From an uncultured Oscillospiraceae bacterium (GTDB taxonomy: Bacteria > Bacillota > Clostridia > Oscillospirales > Oscillospiraceae), in NCBI GenBank assembly GCA_944385305.1, contig CALWWS010000001.1:1-20469 (forward strand): a DNA stretch of 20,469 nucleotides, written 5' to 3'. This document shows, in pieces, positions 1-6,602 of the stretch (position 1 is its first letter; every line of letters begins with the position of its first letter). The translations under genes were made by a program, and so were the position numbers. The notes under the pieces are model-generated. The model was given only the letters and a program-made list of their open reading frames with translations, had not been told where the DNA came from and ran no database searches.

Positions 1-99
1 TGGCCCAACGAGACCAAGACCTTCACCGACTACCACGAGCTCATCAAGATCGACGGCGAGTGGAAGATCATCGGCAAGGTGTTTGCCCAGCACAAGTAA
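1..99 (+). CDS. NTF2/SnoaL-like (putative lumazine-binding) protein, 3' fragment
   Basis: This is the last 32 codons of a gene whose start lies outside the window. The reading frame ends in TAA at 97-99. Its residues and its nucleotides are identical to the C-terminus of the complete gene at 187-576, so it is a second copy of the same small protein. The fragment contains the last beta strands of the NTF2-like fold (WPNETKTF, then DGEWKIIGKVF, a typical closing strand of the SnoaL/lumazine-binding family). The two copies are separated by 87 nt with a ribosome binding site and no visible terminator, so they are probably cotranscribed. Function is unknown; NTF2-like proteins bind or turn over small hydrophobic ligands. 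Confidence 0.85.
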   Translation, partial: WPNETKTFTDYHELIKIDGEWKIIGKVFAQHK

Positions 100-101
100 G
101 T
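1..101 (+). repeat. Direct repeat, copy 1 of 2 (copy 2 at 478-578)
   Basis: Bases 1-101 match 478-578 without a mismatch (offset 477). The identity covers the 3' coding part, the stop codon and two following bases, and ends abruptly after that. The left limit is not visible because the window starts inside the repeat. It marks a tandem gene duplication that is recent, kept identical by gene conversion, or produced by assembly. Confidence 0.95.
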
Positions 102-186
102 CATTCTTCACCATACCATTACACACCCCAGCGCAAGCACAGTCCACTACACTTAAAACAAACATAAATTATTTAGGAGGTACATC

Positions 187-576
187 ATGAATCGAGTAAG
201 TTTTGAAGAGCTGGCCGCCATTGAGAAGACTCTGAACACCTATCTCCAGGGCACCCTGAACGCCGGTGAGAAGGGCGTTGGCATCATGAAGACCGTCTTC
301 CACAAGGACGCCATCATGTGGGGCTGGTACACCAACGGCACCCTGGCCCAGGGCAATATCCAGGGTCTGTATGACGTGCTGCTCCCCGCCTCCCCCGTCA
401 CCGACCACAAGGTGCGCATCGACATCCTGGACGTGGCCGAGTCCATCGCCATCGCCCGGGTGGAGCTGCAGAAGATCTGGCCCAACGAGACCAAGACCTT
501 CACCGACTACCACGAGCTCATCAAGATCGACGGCGAGTGGAAGATCATCGGCAAGGTGTTTGCCCAGCACAAGTAA
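187..576 (+). CDS. NTF2/SnoaL-like (putative lumazine-binding) protein
   Basis: A complete 129-residue protein with the layout of the NTF2-like superfamily, closest in feel to the Lumazine_bd_2/SnoaL-like families: an N-terminal helix (EKTLNTYLQGT), a short helix with the F-H-x-D-A motif (VFHKDAIMWGW, about residues 37-47), then the curved sheet ending in DGEWKIIGKVF. The start is fixed by TAGGAGGT at about 174-181, 6-8 nt before ATG 187. No signal peptide or membrane segment is present, so it is cytoplasmic. It follows an identical-ended copy and is followed by a long perfect hairpin at 613-659. The substrate cannot be told from sequence; the fold is used both for enzymes (isomerases, cyclases) and for binding proteins. 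Family assignment is fairly sure, function is not. Confidence 0.85.
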   Translation: MNRVSFEELAAIEKTLNTYLQGTLNAGEKGVGIMKTVFHKDAIMWGWYTNGTLAQGNIQGLYDVLLPASPVTDHKVRIDILDVAESIAIARVELQKIWPNETKTFTDYHELIKIDGEWKIIGKVFAQHK

Positions 577-612
577 GTACCCCCAGCGGCTTTGCCCGCC
601 TCTCTATCAATA

Positions 613-659
613 AGCCTCAAGACCGGGCAGCCCTGATTCGGCTGCCCGGTCTTGAGGCT
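613..659 (+). terminator. Perfect 20-bp hairpin, possible terminator without T-tract
   Basis: The arms 613-632 and 640-659 are perfectly complementary over 20 bp with a 7-nt loop (CTGATTC). It lies between the NTF2-like gene and the FNT channel gene. There is no run of T after the right arm, so it is not a canonical intrinsic terminator in the plus direction. It could stop transcription, protect a 3' end, or be a small dispersed repeat. Confidence 0.5.
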
Positions 660-732
660 GAACGGCGCAGAACGTACCGGGCAGACGGCGCGGTCCGGCT
701 GCACGCAAGCAGAGCGAAAGGAGCGCAATCCC

Positions 733-1440
733 ATGAAACAGCTAAAAATTTTTGCCGCCGCCGTCCTGGCGGGGGCCTGCGTAGCCCTGGGCGGCACGGT
801 ATTTCTGAGCCTGGAGAGCAAAGTGCTGGGAGCCCTGTTTTTCATTGTGGGTCTGTTTACCATCTGCACCTTTGGGCTGAATCTGTTTACCGGAAAGGTG
901 TGTTATGTCTTTGATAACCGGGCAGACTACGCCCTGGCCCTTCCGGTCATCTGGGTGGGCAACCTGGCGGGCACCTGGCTTGTCGCCTTTCTGGGCGGGC
1001 TGACCCGCATGGGCCCCGCCCTGACCGCCCGGGCGATAGAGCTGTGCCGGGACAAGCTGTCTGACGGCTTTCTCAGCCTGCTGATACTGGGGGCGCTGTG
1101 CAATGTGCTTATCTACATTGCTGTGGAGGGCTTCCGCAGCAACCCCCACAGTGCGGGGAAATATCTCTCCCTGTTTTTTGGGGTAATGGTCTTCATCCTG
1201 TGCGGCTTTGAGCACTGCATTGCCGATATGTACTACTTCTCTATGGCAGGGGTATGGAGCGGCGACGTACTGCTGCGGGTGCTCACCATTACCCTGGGCA
1301 ATGCCCTGGGCGGGATAGCTTTCCGCTTGGTGCACAGCTTTTTTCAGGGGCGGAGCAAATCTGTCGTCTCCGGGATTGCCATCTCCCATCCGGAGCATGG
1401 AGCACAGTGTGACAGTAGGCAGGGCCAGGCCTGCGTATAG
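733..1440 (+). CDS. Formate/nitrite transporter (FNT/FocA) family channel
   Basis: A 235-residue integral membrane protein with about six hydrophobic segments and FNT signatures: the pore segment LFTGK near residue 55, the NLAGTW segment, and F-E-H-C-I-A-D-M around residue 161, which carries the pore histidine conserved in FocA, NirC and hydrosulfide channels. In FocA this stretch reads FEHS-[IV]-ANM, so Asn to Asp here is a variation. The second half ends with TLGNALGGI, typical of the last helix. FNT pentamers pass small monovalent anions such as formate, nitrite or HS-; the substrate cannot be decided here. The start at 733 has AAAGGAG upstream; an in-frame upstream ATG at 652 lies inside the hairpin and lacks a ribosome binding site. 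The last ~27 residues are hydrophilic and not family-typical. Confidence 0.9.
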   Translation: MKQLKIFAAAVLAGACVALGGTVFLSLESKVLGALFFIVGLFTICTFGLNLFTGKVCYVFDNRADYALALPVIWVGNLAGTWLVAFLGGLTRMGPALTARAIELCRDKLSDGFLSLLILGALCNVLIYIAVEGFRSNPHSAGKYLSLFFGVMVFILCGFEHCIADMYYFSMAGVWSGDVLLRVLTITLGNALGGIAFRLVHSFFQGRSKSVVSGIAISHPEHGAQCDSRQGQACV

Positions 1441-1489
1441 GCCCTGTTCACCCGTTGGTCCTGCATTTTGAGACCTATGCACGCTATAA

Positions 1490-1521
1490 AAAGGCACGAC
1501 AAACGTCGTGTCTTTCTTTTT
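1490..1521 (+). terminator. Intrinsic terminator after the FNT gene
   Basis: The stem AAAGGCACGAC / GTCGTGTCTTT (one G:U pair, loop AAAC) spans 1490-1515 and is followed by the T-rich run CTTTTT at 1516-1521. It sits 50 nt after the FNT stop codon. Confidence 0.8.
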
Positions 1522-1534
1522 GGGCTTTGCCCGG

Positions 1535-1563
1535 TTGATCTTCTTCCCCGCTTCGATTATAAT
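1535..1563 (+). promoter_or_regulatory. Sigma-A-type promoter for the ParB/BMP - phosphoesterase unit
   Basis: TTGATC (1535-1540), a 17-bp spacer and a perfect TATAAT (1558-1563), directly after the terminator at 1490-1521 and about 77 nt before the ATG at 1640. The placement after a terminator supports a new transcription unit. Confidence 0.75.
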
Positions 1564-1639
1564 GTGAAACTGCTTCCGGAACCCCCGGGGGTCTTATCCG
1601 GCGCCTGCCTCCGGACAGGCGGAGAAAAGGAGAGCGGCC

Positions 1640-3565
1640 ATGCCGAAATTTTATTACAAAGAGGCCCAGCGGCGCGCCCAGCGGGAGTTTCGCGCCTGCA
1701 CCTCCCGGGGCGAGTACCCCTACCTCCCCGTTCTGGACGATTTTCTCTCCAGGGAGCAGATCAACCAGGGGAGCGATCTGGGGCTGTGCCAGATCCCCCT
1801 GGAGTTTGTGGTGGGCACCTGCACCGGAGTGCGCACCAACGCCTTTGCCCGGAATTTCATGCCCCTGCTGGAGGCCGACTCCGAGTTTGCCCACAAGTGG
1901 CAGGCCCTGTGCCAGGCCCACCTGGCGGAGGGCATCCGGGACCCCGTGAAGGTCTATGAGTACATGAACCGCTACTATGTGCTGGAGGGCAACAAGCGGG
2001 TCAGCGTGATGAAGTTTTTTGAGGGGGACGAGATCACCGCCCGCGTCATCCGGGTGTTTCCTGAGCAGAACGAGTCCCCGGAGGCCCAGCTGTACTATGA
2101 GCTGCTGGACTTCTCCCGGCTGAGCCGAATCAGCTACCTGGAGTTCTCCAAGCCGGGCAGCTATCTGGATCTCCAGAAGCTGATGGGCAAGGGGCCGGAG
2201 GAGCCCTGGAGCGAGGAGGACCGGCGGGAGTTTTCCGCCTCCTACTACTACTTCCGCAAAATCTACCGCACCCACGGTGGCAGGCGGCTGACCACCACGG
2301 TGGGGGACGCCATGCTGGCCGTCATCAAGGTCTACGGCTATCAGGCCCTGCGGGGCAAGACTCCCAGTGAAATTGAGCGTCTCGCCTCCAGCGCCTGGGA
2401 GGAGGTGGTTCTCCAGCAGGAATCCGACCCCATCGACATCAAGCTCTCCCCTGAGGAGAAGAAGCCGGGGCTGCTGGCCAAGGTGTTCTCTCCGGGGGAG
2501 AAGGGGGCCATGAAGGTGGCCTTCATCCACGACAAGACCCCCGCCCTGTCCGGCTGGACCCACAGCCACGAGCAGGGCAGGCTGCACGTGCAGCGGGTGT
2601 TCGGCCAGGCCATCCAGACCACCCCCTACTTCAACGCCATGGACCGCGACCCCTACGCCGTCATCCAGCAGGCCATTGCCGACGGCAATACTATCCTCTT
2701 CACCACCTCCCCCCGCCTGCTGCCCGCCTCCCTGCGCACGGCGGCGGAGCAGCACAAGGTCACCATCCTCAACTGCTCCCTGAACAAGTCCCACCGCTAT
2801 ATCCGCACCTATTACGCCCGGATGTACGAGCCCAAGTTCATCATCGGAGCCATCGCGGGCAGCCTGGCCGGGGTGGACAGCGTGGGCTATCTGTGCGACT
2901 ACCCCATCTACGGCCAGATCTCAGGCATCAACGCCTTTGCCCTGGGGGTGCAGATGGTAAACCCCCGCACCAAGGTCTACCTGGAGTGGTCCACGGTGGG
3001 GGGCGCGGAGGCCGCCATCCGCCGGCTCACCGACCGGAATATCCGCCTCATCTCCTCCCGGGATCTCAGCCGCCAGGGGGACCGGAGCTGGGCCAGCTTC
3101 GGGCTGTCCCTCATCTCCGGGGAGGACCGGGTGGTGCTGGCCGCCCCCGTGTGGCAGTGGGGCAACTACTACGAGGCCATTCTCCGGCGCATTCAGGACA
3201 AGTCCTTCCAGGCGGAGTACGAGGAGAGCGGGAAGGCCCTGAACTACTACTGGGGCATGTCCGCCGGAGTGGTGGGCCTGCACTGCACCGACAAGGTGCC
3301 CCCCAGCACCCGCAAGCTGGCGGAGCTGGTGCAAAACTCCATTCAGGCCGATCTGTACTATCCCTTCCGGGGCAAGCTCTACGCCCAGAACGGGCTGGTT
3401 CTGGACGGCGATCTCACCCCCGAGCAGATCATCAGCATGGACTGGCTGGCAGAGAACATCGTGGGCTCCATCCCCAGCTATGAGGAGCTCAACGAGACCG
3501 GCAAGGCCACGGTGGACATGGTGGGGGTGGAGGCCGTGTCGAAAGTCAGGCGGGATTCCCCATGA
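1640..3565 (+). CDS. ParB-like / BMP (PnrA-like) substrate-binding fusion protein, cytoplasmic
   Basis: The 641-residue protein has no signal peptide, lipobox or membrane segment. Residues ~50-150 resemble a ParB/Srx N-terminal fold (IRDPVKVYEYMNRYYVLEG followed by NKRVSVMKFF and a beta strand, the usual pattern of the ParB 'G-x-x-R' core). After a helical linker, residues ~291-560 (from AMKVAFIHD) resemble the basic membrane protein family, the periplasmic-binding fold of PnrA/Med that binds nucleosides; SGINAFALGV and KVYLEWS are in the expected places. BMP proteins are normally exported lipoproteins feeding an ABC transporter, and no transporter genes lie nearby. A cytoplasmic BMP domain (as in Bacillus Med) fits a ligand sensor. 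The start has AAAGGAG at ~1626-1632. The stop overlaps the next gene by 4 nt (ATGA), so the two are translationally coupled. Confidence 0.8.
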   Translation: MPKFYYKEAQRRAQREFRACTSRGEYPYLPVLDDFLSREQINQGSDLGLCQIPLEFVVGTCTGVRTNAFARNFMPLLEADSEFAHKWQALCQAHLAEGIRDPVKVYEYMNRYYVLEGNKRVSVMKFFEGDEITARVIRVFPEQNESPEAQLYYELLDFSRLSRISYLEFSKPGSYLDLQKLMGKGPEEPWSEEDRREFSASYYYFRKIYRTHGGRRLTTTVGDAMLAVIKVYGYQALRGKTPSEIERLASSAWEEVVLQQESDPIDIKLSPEEKKPGLLAKVFSPGEKGAMKVAFIHDKTPALSGWTHSHEQGRLHVQRVFGQAIQTTPYFNAMDRDPYAVIQQAIADGNTILFTTSPRLLPASLRTAAEQHKVTILNCSLNKSHRYIRTYYARMYEPKFIIGAIAGSLAGVDSVGYLCDYPIYGQISGINAFALGVQMVNPRTKVYLEWSTVGGAEAAIRRLTDRNIRLISSRDLSRQGDRSWASFGLSLISGEDRVVLAAPVWQWGNYYEAILRRIQDKSFQAEYEESGKALNYYWGMSAGVVGLHCTDKVPPSTRKLAELVQNSIQADLYYPFRGKLYAQNGLVLDGDLTPEQIISMDWLAENIVGSIPSYEELNETGKATVDMVGVEAVSKVRRDSP

Positions 3566-4152
3566 GAGTGCTGACCGTCTCCGATGTGGAATCGAAGTAC
3601 TACTACGACTACTATGTGCCGGGCAGGCTGAGCGGGTTTGATCTGATCCTCTCCTGTGGGGATCTGCGCCGGGAGTACCTGGAGTTTCTGGTCACCATGG
3701 CAAACCGCCCGCTGCTCTATGTCCACGGCAACCACGACGAGCGCTTCGACCAGGCCCCCCCGGAGGGCTGCATCTGCATCGACGATATGATCTATGTCCA
3801 CCAGGGGGTGCGCATTCTGGGCCTGGGGGGCAGCCACCGCTACCGGGACGGGAAGTACATGTATACCGAGGCCCAGATGCGCCGCCGCATCCGCCGGCTG
3901 AGGTTTCAGCTGCTCAAGCACGGCGGGTTTGACATCCTGCTCACCCACGCGCCGGCGCGGCACATCAACGACTTTGAAAGCGCCTCCCACCAGGGCTTTG
4001 CCTGCTTTACGGAGCTGCTGGAGAAGTACAGGCCCAGCTATTTTGTCCACGGCCACATCCACCAGGCCTACGGGCCTCACATTCCCCGCAAAACCCTGTG
4101 GGGGGGCACCACCATCATCAACAGCTGCGACCACTGGGAATTTACTCTTTAA
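3562..4152 (+). CDS. Calcineurin-like metallophosphoesterase
   Basis: A 196-residue single-domain phosphoesterase with the family's metal-binding blocks: S-D-V-E (residues 7-10), C-G-D-L (32-35), G-N-H-D-E (56-60), LLTHAP in the middle and G-H-I-H near the end. The canonical first motif is D-x-H; here the histidine is Glu, a variant that I believe recurs in clostridial relatives, so loss of activity should not be assumed. It is probably a soluble phosphodiesterase or phosphatase whose substrate (nucleotide, dinucleotide or protein) cannot be told. Its ATG overlaps the stop of the ParB/BMP gene (ATGA 3562-3565), pointing to coupled production of a ligand-binding protein and a phosphoesterase. 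A strong terminator follows. Confidence 0.9.
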   Translation: MRVLTVSDVESKYYYDYYVPGRLSGFDLILSCGDLRREYLEFLVTMANRPLLYVHGNHDERFDQAPPEGCICIDDMIYVHQGVRILGLGGSHRYRDGKYMYTEAQMRRRIRRLRFQLLKHGGFDILLTHAPARHINDFESASHQGFACFTELLEKYRPSYFVHGHIHQAYGPHIPRKTLWGGTTIINSCDHWEFTL

Positions 4153-4182
4153 ATGGACAAGCGTCCGAATTGGCCGAAGCCG

Positions 4183-4215
4183 CCCGCCCCAGGCATCTGC
4201 CTGGGGCGGGTTTTT
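4183..4215 (+). terminator. Intrinsic terminator after the phosphoesterase gene
   Basis: Perfect 13-bp inverted repeat (CCCGCCCCAGGCA / TGCCTGGGGCGGG, arms 4183-4195 and 4198-4210) followed directly by TTTTT at 4211-4215. Confidence 0.9.
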
Positions 4216-4270
4216 GTCTGAAAAAGTTAGGGAAAAGAAAAGCGCAGAGCAGTCTTGGGGCCCTGGGGTG

Positions 4271-4279
4271 TGGTATACT
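4271..4279 (+). promoter_or_regulatory. Extended -10 promoter candidate
   Basis: TGGTATACT carries both a TATACT -10 hexamer (4274-4279) and the TGn extension. No good -35 is present 16-18 bp upstream. It lies after the terminator at 4183-4215 and about 63 nt before the ATG at 4342. A very similar TGGTATATT is found before vanR. Confidence 0.4.
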
Positions 4280-4341
4280 GGCAAAAACAGCGGCAAACCG
4301 CCTCCGGCCCCAGGGGCCGGGAGATGTACAGGGGGGAGCTT

Positions 4342-4923
4342 ATGAGACGAGCGGCCATTGTGGGCTTCGGGGGCGCGGGGTACAGCGCCGCCAGGGCCCT
4401 GCGGGCGCGGGACCCGCAGGCGGAAATCCACGTGTACACCGACACCGGCCTGGGGCCCTGCAATCCCATGCTCACCACTTATTACGTAAAGGGAGCCATC
4501 CCCTACCGCAAGGCCTTTGACGAGGAGATCCCCCTGCCCGGCGGGGGCGTCACCTGCGCCTACCTCTCCGCCGCCTGCATGCACTGCGCCGACGCCCCCT
4601 GCGTGGCCGCCTGTCCGTCGGGCTGCCTGTTTAAGGACCCGGATACCGGCTTTACCGTCTACGACAACACCAACTGCATCGGCTGTAAGAGCTGCGCCAT
4701 GGCCTGTCCCTTTGCCGCCCCCCGCTACCGCCCCTCCGACGGAAAGATGGTCAAGTGCGACGGCTGCAACATCCGGGTGAAAAACGGCCTGCTGCCCGCC
4801 TGCGTGCGGGCCTGCTCCTTCGGGGCCCTCACCTGCGTCACCGAGGAGGAGTACCGGCAAAGCGGCAGCGATAAGGCCTGCGCCTTCCTCCTGCGTCAGC
4901 TCCGGGAAAAGGCGCAGCCCTAA
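4342..4923 (+). CDS. Chimera: FAD/NAD oxidoreductase N-terminus fused in frame to DmsB-like polyferredoxin
   Basis: This 193-residue frame is intact but looks like two broken genes. Residues 1-60 are the start of a pyridine-nucleotide/FAD oxidoreductase: the dinucleotide motif AIVGFGGAGYSAARAL (5-20), an acidic end of strand 2 (VYTD, 31-34), and PMLTTYY (42-48) as in FAD-dependent reductases of about 400 residues. From about residue 66 on it is the second part of a DmsB/HycB-like electron-transfer subunit: Cys 79/82/87/91, Cys 112/115/118/122 and Cys 139/142/154/158 form three cluster motifs, while the N-terminal C-x2-C-x2-C cluster and its partner cysteines are missing. The junction is near 4515-4540. 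Start 4342 has GGGGGAG at 4332-4338. It might still yield a stable Fe-S protein, but neither parent function is complete. Confidence 0.75.
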   Translation: MRRAAIVGFGGAGYSAARALRARDPQAEIHVYTDTGLGPCNPMLTTYYVKGAIPYRKAFDEEIPLPGGGVTCAYLSAACMHCADAPCVAACPSGCLFKDPDTGFTVYDNTNCIGCKSCAMACPFAAPRYRPSDGKMVKCDGCNIRVKNGLLPACVRACSFGALTCVTEEEYRQSGSDKACAFLLRQLREKAQP

Positions 4924-4941
4924 CGCCTCCATACGAATTTA

Positions 4942-4981
4942 GCCCCAGGCCGCGCAGAGCGCGCGGCCTGGGGCCGCTTTT
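4942..4981 (+). terminator. Terminator after the chimeric Fe-S gene
   Basis: Perfect 14-bp stem (arms 4942-4955 and 4961-4974, loop AGAGC) followed by CGC and TTTT (4978-4981). The T-tract is short and offset, but the stem is very stable and lies just after the stop codon. Confidence 0.7.
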
Positions 4982-5144
4982 ACAGGCCCGCGCGTCCGGA
5001 GGGAACGGCAGGCTGCAAATACCCCAAATGTGTAAGAGAAATCGTCCTTTCGTGCAATATCCCTCCCGGGATTTTTGTTCTATACTTCTCTCAGGGCTTG
5101 TATAGCTCCTCCCGGGGAGTGGGATTAGAAAGGGGGATGCGGCC

Positions 5145-6155
5145 ATGTCGCAGCAATTTATTCGCCGGGAACAGCGCCAGCGAGTTATAAAATTCCTCCT
5201 GTGCATGACCCTGGGACTGCTGGTGGCCAAGCTGATTGGAAATCCGTATACGCCCACAGTGGCAGTCTCGGCTATTCTCATGCTCTACATTGACCGGGGC
5301 TATATCGGCTCTCTGCGTTACAGCGCAAAGCGCACGCTGACCCAGGCGCTGATGGGCGGCATTGCCTGTCTGTTCGTCTGTCTGTTCAAGTGGACCCTGC
5401 CCCTGGAGGACTATCTCATCGGCATTTTTGCCTGCTGTATTACCGTGTGCATCGGTTTTTTCCTGGAATACCGCTTTCACTTTGCCCCCCTCACGGTCAC
5501 CATGGGCAATGCCATCCTGATCATGGTCACGGGCATTCTTATCTCCTACTCCTTCTATCTGGAGCGGGTCCTGGCCTGCCTGCTGGGCTGGGGAATCGCC
5601 TATTTTGTAAACTTTATCTGCATGCCCAGGCCCAGCCGCATCAAGGAGACCGGGCAGCAGATCACCTATGAAACCCTGCGGCTTCTGGCCGACCACCCCC
5701 CCGCCCTGGAGGCCGAGGGGCCGCTGCTGGGGCTGATTGAGAAAAATCTGGACCTGCTGCGTGAGGATGCCAGGGTCCGGCACCTGAACATTGCTGTGGA
5801 TGATCTGGCCCTTCTCGCCCGCCGCCATCAGCTGCTGCTCACCCTTATTTCCGCCCGCCGCACCATACAGGCCCGTCTCCCGGAGACGCCGGAGATCTTC
5901 CAACAGGCCTACGGCGAGATTTGGTCTCAGCTCAGAAATGTACACAGCCAGCTGCTTACCGGCCGGCCGCCGGAGCAGCCTCTTCCGGCAATTTCCCTGG
6001 ACGGGGCGCTGCTCCCCCGCACGGACAGTCAGGTGCACCTGCTCAACAGCCTGCTCCTCTATCGGGAGGAGCTGGAGCAGCTGATAGCCCTGCACCGGCC
6101 CGCACAGGGCTCTTCCCCGGCGCAATACCTCTCTTCCAATCCCCAGATAGAATAA
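5145..6155 (+). CDS. FUSC / aromatic acid exporter (ArAE) family membrane protein
   Basis: A 336-residue protein with about six N-terminal membrane segments (roughly residues 14-31, 36-50, 66-85, 87-107, 114-134, 138-160) followed by a long soluble helical domain (~165-336). The N-terminal KLIGNPYTPTVAVSAILML followed by a basic segment, and PLTVTMGNAILIM, fit the ArAE_1/FUSC family of Gram-positive bacteria, whose members are putative exporters of aromatic acids or other amphipathic compounds. The start is set by AAAGGGGG at ~5129-5136; an out-of-frame ATG at 5136 is not used. A TATACT at 5081-5086 may be a -10 but has no convincing -35. It is intact, although both neighbours are chimeric. 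A canonical terminator follows at 6268-6313. The transported substrate is unknown. Confidence 0.85.
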   Translation: MSQQFIRREQRQRVIKFLLCMTLGLLVAKLIGNPYTPTVAVSAILMLYIDRGYIGSLRYSAKRTLTQALMGGIACLFVCLFKWTLPLEDYLIGIFACCITVCIGFFLEYRFHFAPLTVTMGNAILIMVTGILISYSFYLERVLACLLGWGIAYFVNFICMPRPSRIKETGQQITYETLRLLADHPPALEAEGPLLGLIEKNLDLLREDARVRHLNIAVDDLALLARRHQLLLTLISARRTIQARLPETPEIFQQAYGEIWSQLRNVHSQLLTGRPPEQPLPAISLDGALLPRTDSQVHLLNSLLLYREELEQLIALHRPAQGSSPAQYLSSNPQIE

Positions 6156-6267
6156 AGTACCCGCCCAATGCCCGGCATCAGCCGGGAGCACGCCAGCGGT
6201 AAGGCCCGCGTTTTTCGCTGCACCTTAAGCCGGACATGCCGCCCTGACCGCGCCCCTGTCCCGCAGG

Positions 6268-6313
6268 AAAAGCCCCGTTTCCACCCCTGACCGGCGTGGA
6301 AACGGGGCTTTTT
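6268..6313 (+). terminator. Intrinsic terminator after the FUSC-family gene
   Basis: A 16-17-bp perfect stem (AAAAGCCCCGTTTCCA at 6268-6283 with its complement at 6297-6312) closes a ~12-nt loop and ends in TTTTT (6309-6313). The A-run on the left arm also makes it work for the opposite strand. Confidence 0.9.
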
Positions 6314-6422
6314 CATGAAAAAATCCAGCAGCTTCATTTGTGAAATTCTAAATATTATCGTTATAATAATCACATATATTTATATTTTTATAACAATTTT
6401 TGAATATTTCCTGCCAGTTTAA

Positions 6423-6451
6423 TTTTCAATTGCTGGTTATGGGGATATAGT
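6423..6451 (+). promoter_or_regulatory. Upstream promoter candidate (P1) of the SDR/AOR chimera
   Basis: TTTTCA (6423-6428), 17-bp spacer, TATAGT (6446-6451). The -35 is weak (4 of 6 matches). The -10 lies in the first GATATAGT copy and overlaps the left arm of a small palindrome. Confidence 0.4.
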
Positions 6452-6472
6452 ATATGTAAAACTTATACTGCG

Positions 6473-6501
6473 TTGCAATTCGAGTTTTTAAACGATATAG
6501 T
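6473..6501 (+). promoter_or_regulatory. Downstream promoter candidate (P2) of the SDR/AOR chimera
   Basis: TTGCAA (6473-6478), 17-bp spacer, TATAGT (6496-6501), about 100 nt before the ATG at 6603. Spacing and hexamers fit a sigma-A promoter; the -10 is in the second GATATAGT copy, exactly 50 bp from the first. Confidence 0.6.
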
Positions 6502-6602
6502 TTAATTTACAAAAGGCCGCCGGACACGGACACATGGTTGCGTGCTACAAACAGGCGGATCTGCTGCAATCGCCGCGAGAGAACGAGAAAGGGAGTGTAA
6601 TC

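Larger units (their letters stand above)
6331..6520. other. AT-rich non-coding island
   Basis: The gene-free stretch 6156-6602 holds the terminator at 6268-6313 and then about 190 bases that are strikingly AT-rich against a GC-rich surrounding. Inside are two promoter-like elements sharing the octamer GATATAGT (6444-6451 and 6494-6501) and an imperfect palindrome AGTATA-N9-TATACT (6449-6454 / 6464-6469) that could be an operator. No open reading frame of note lies in it. The base composition could reflect a strongly regulated promoter region or acquired DNA. Bases 6156-6267 show nothing recognisable. Confidence 0.6.

Noticed and set aside
652-732. Upstream in-frame ATG for the FNT channel
   Set aside because: It lies in the right arm of the 613-659 hairpin, has no ribosome binding site and adds a non-membrane, Arg-rich leader; 733 has a good site.
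4255-4341. Upstream start codons for the chimeric Fe-S gene
   Set aside because: They lie upstream of or just after the -10 element without ribosome binding sites; 4342 has GGGGGAG and begins at the nucleotide-binding strand.
5058-5086. Full promoter in front of the FUSC-family gene
   Set aside because: TATACT is a good -10 but no acceptable -35 or TGn extension accompanies it; it is mentioned only in the gene entry.
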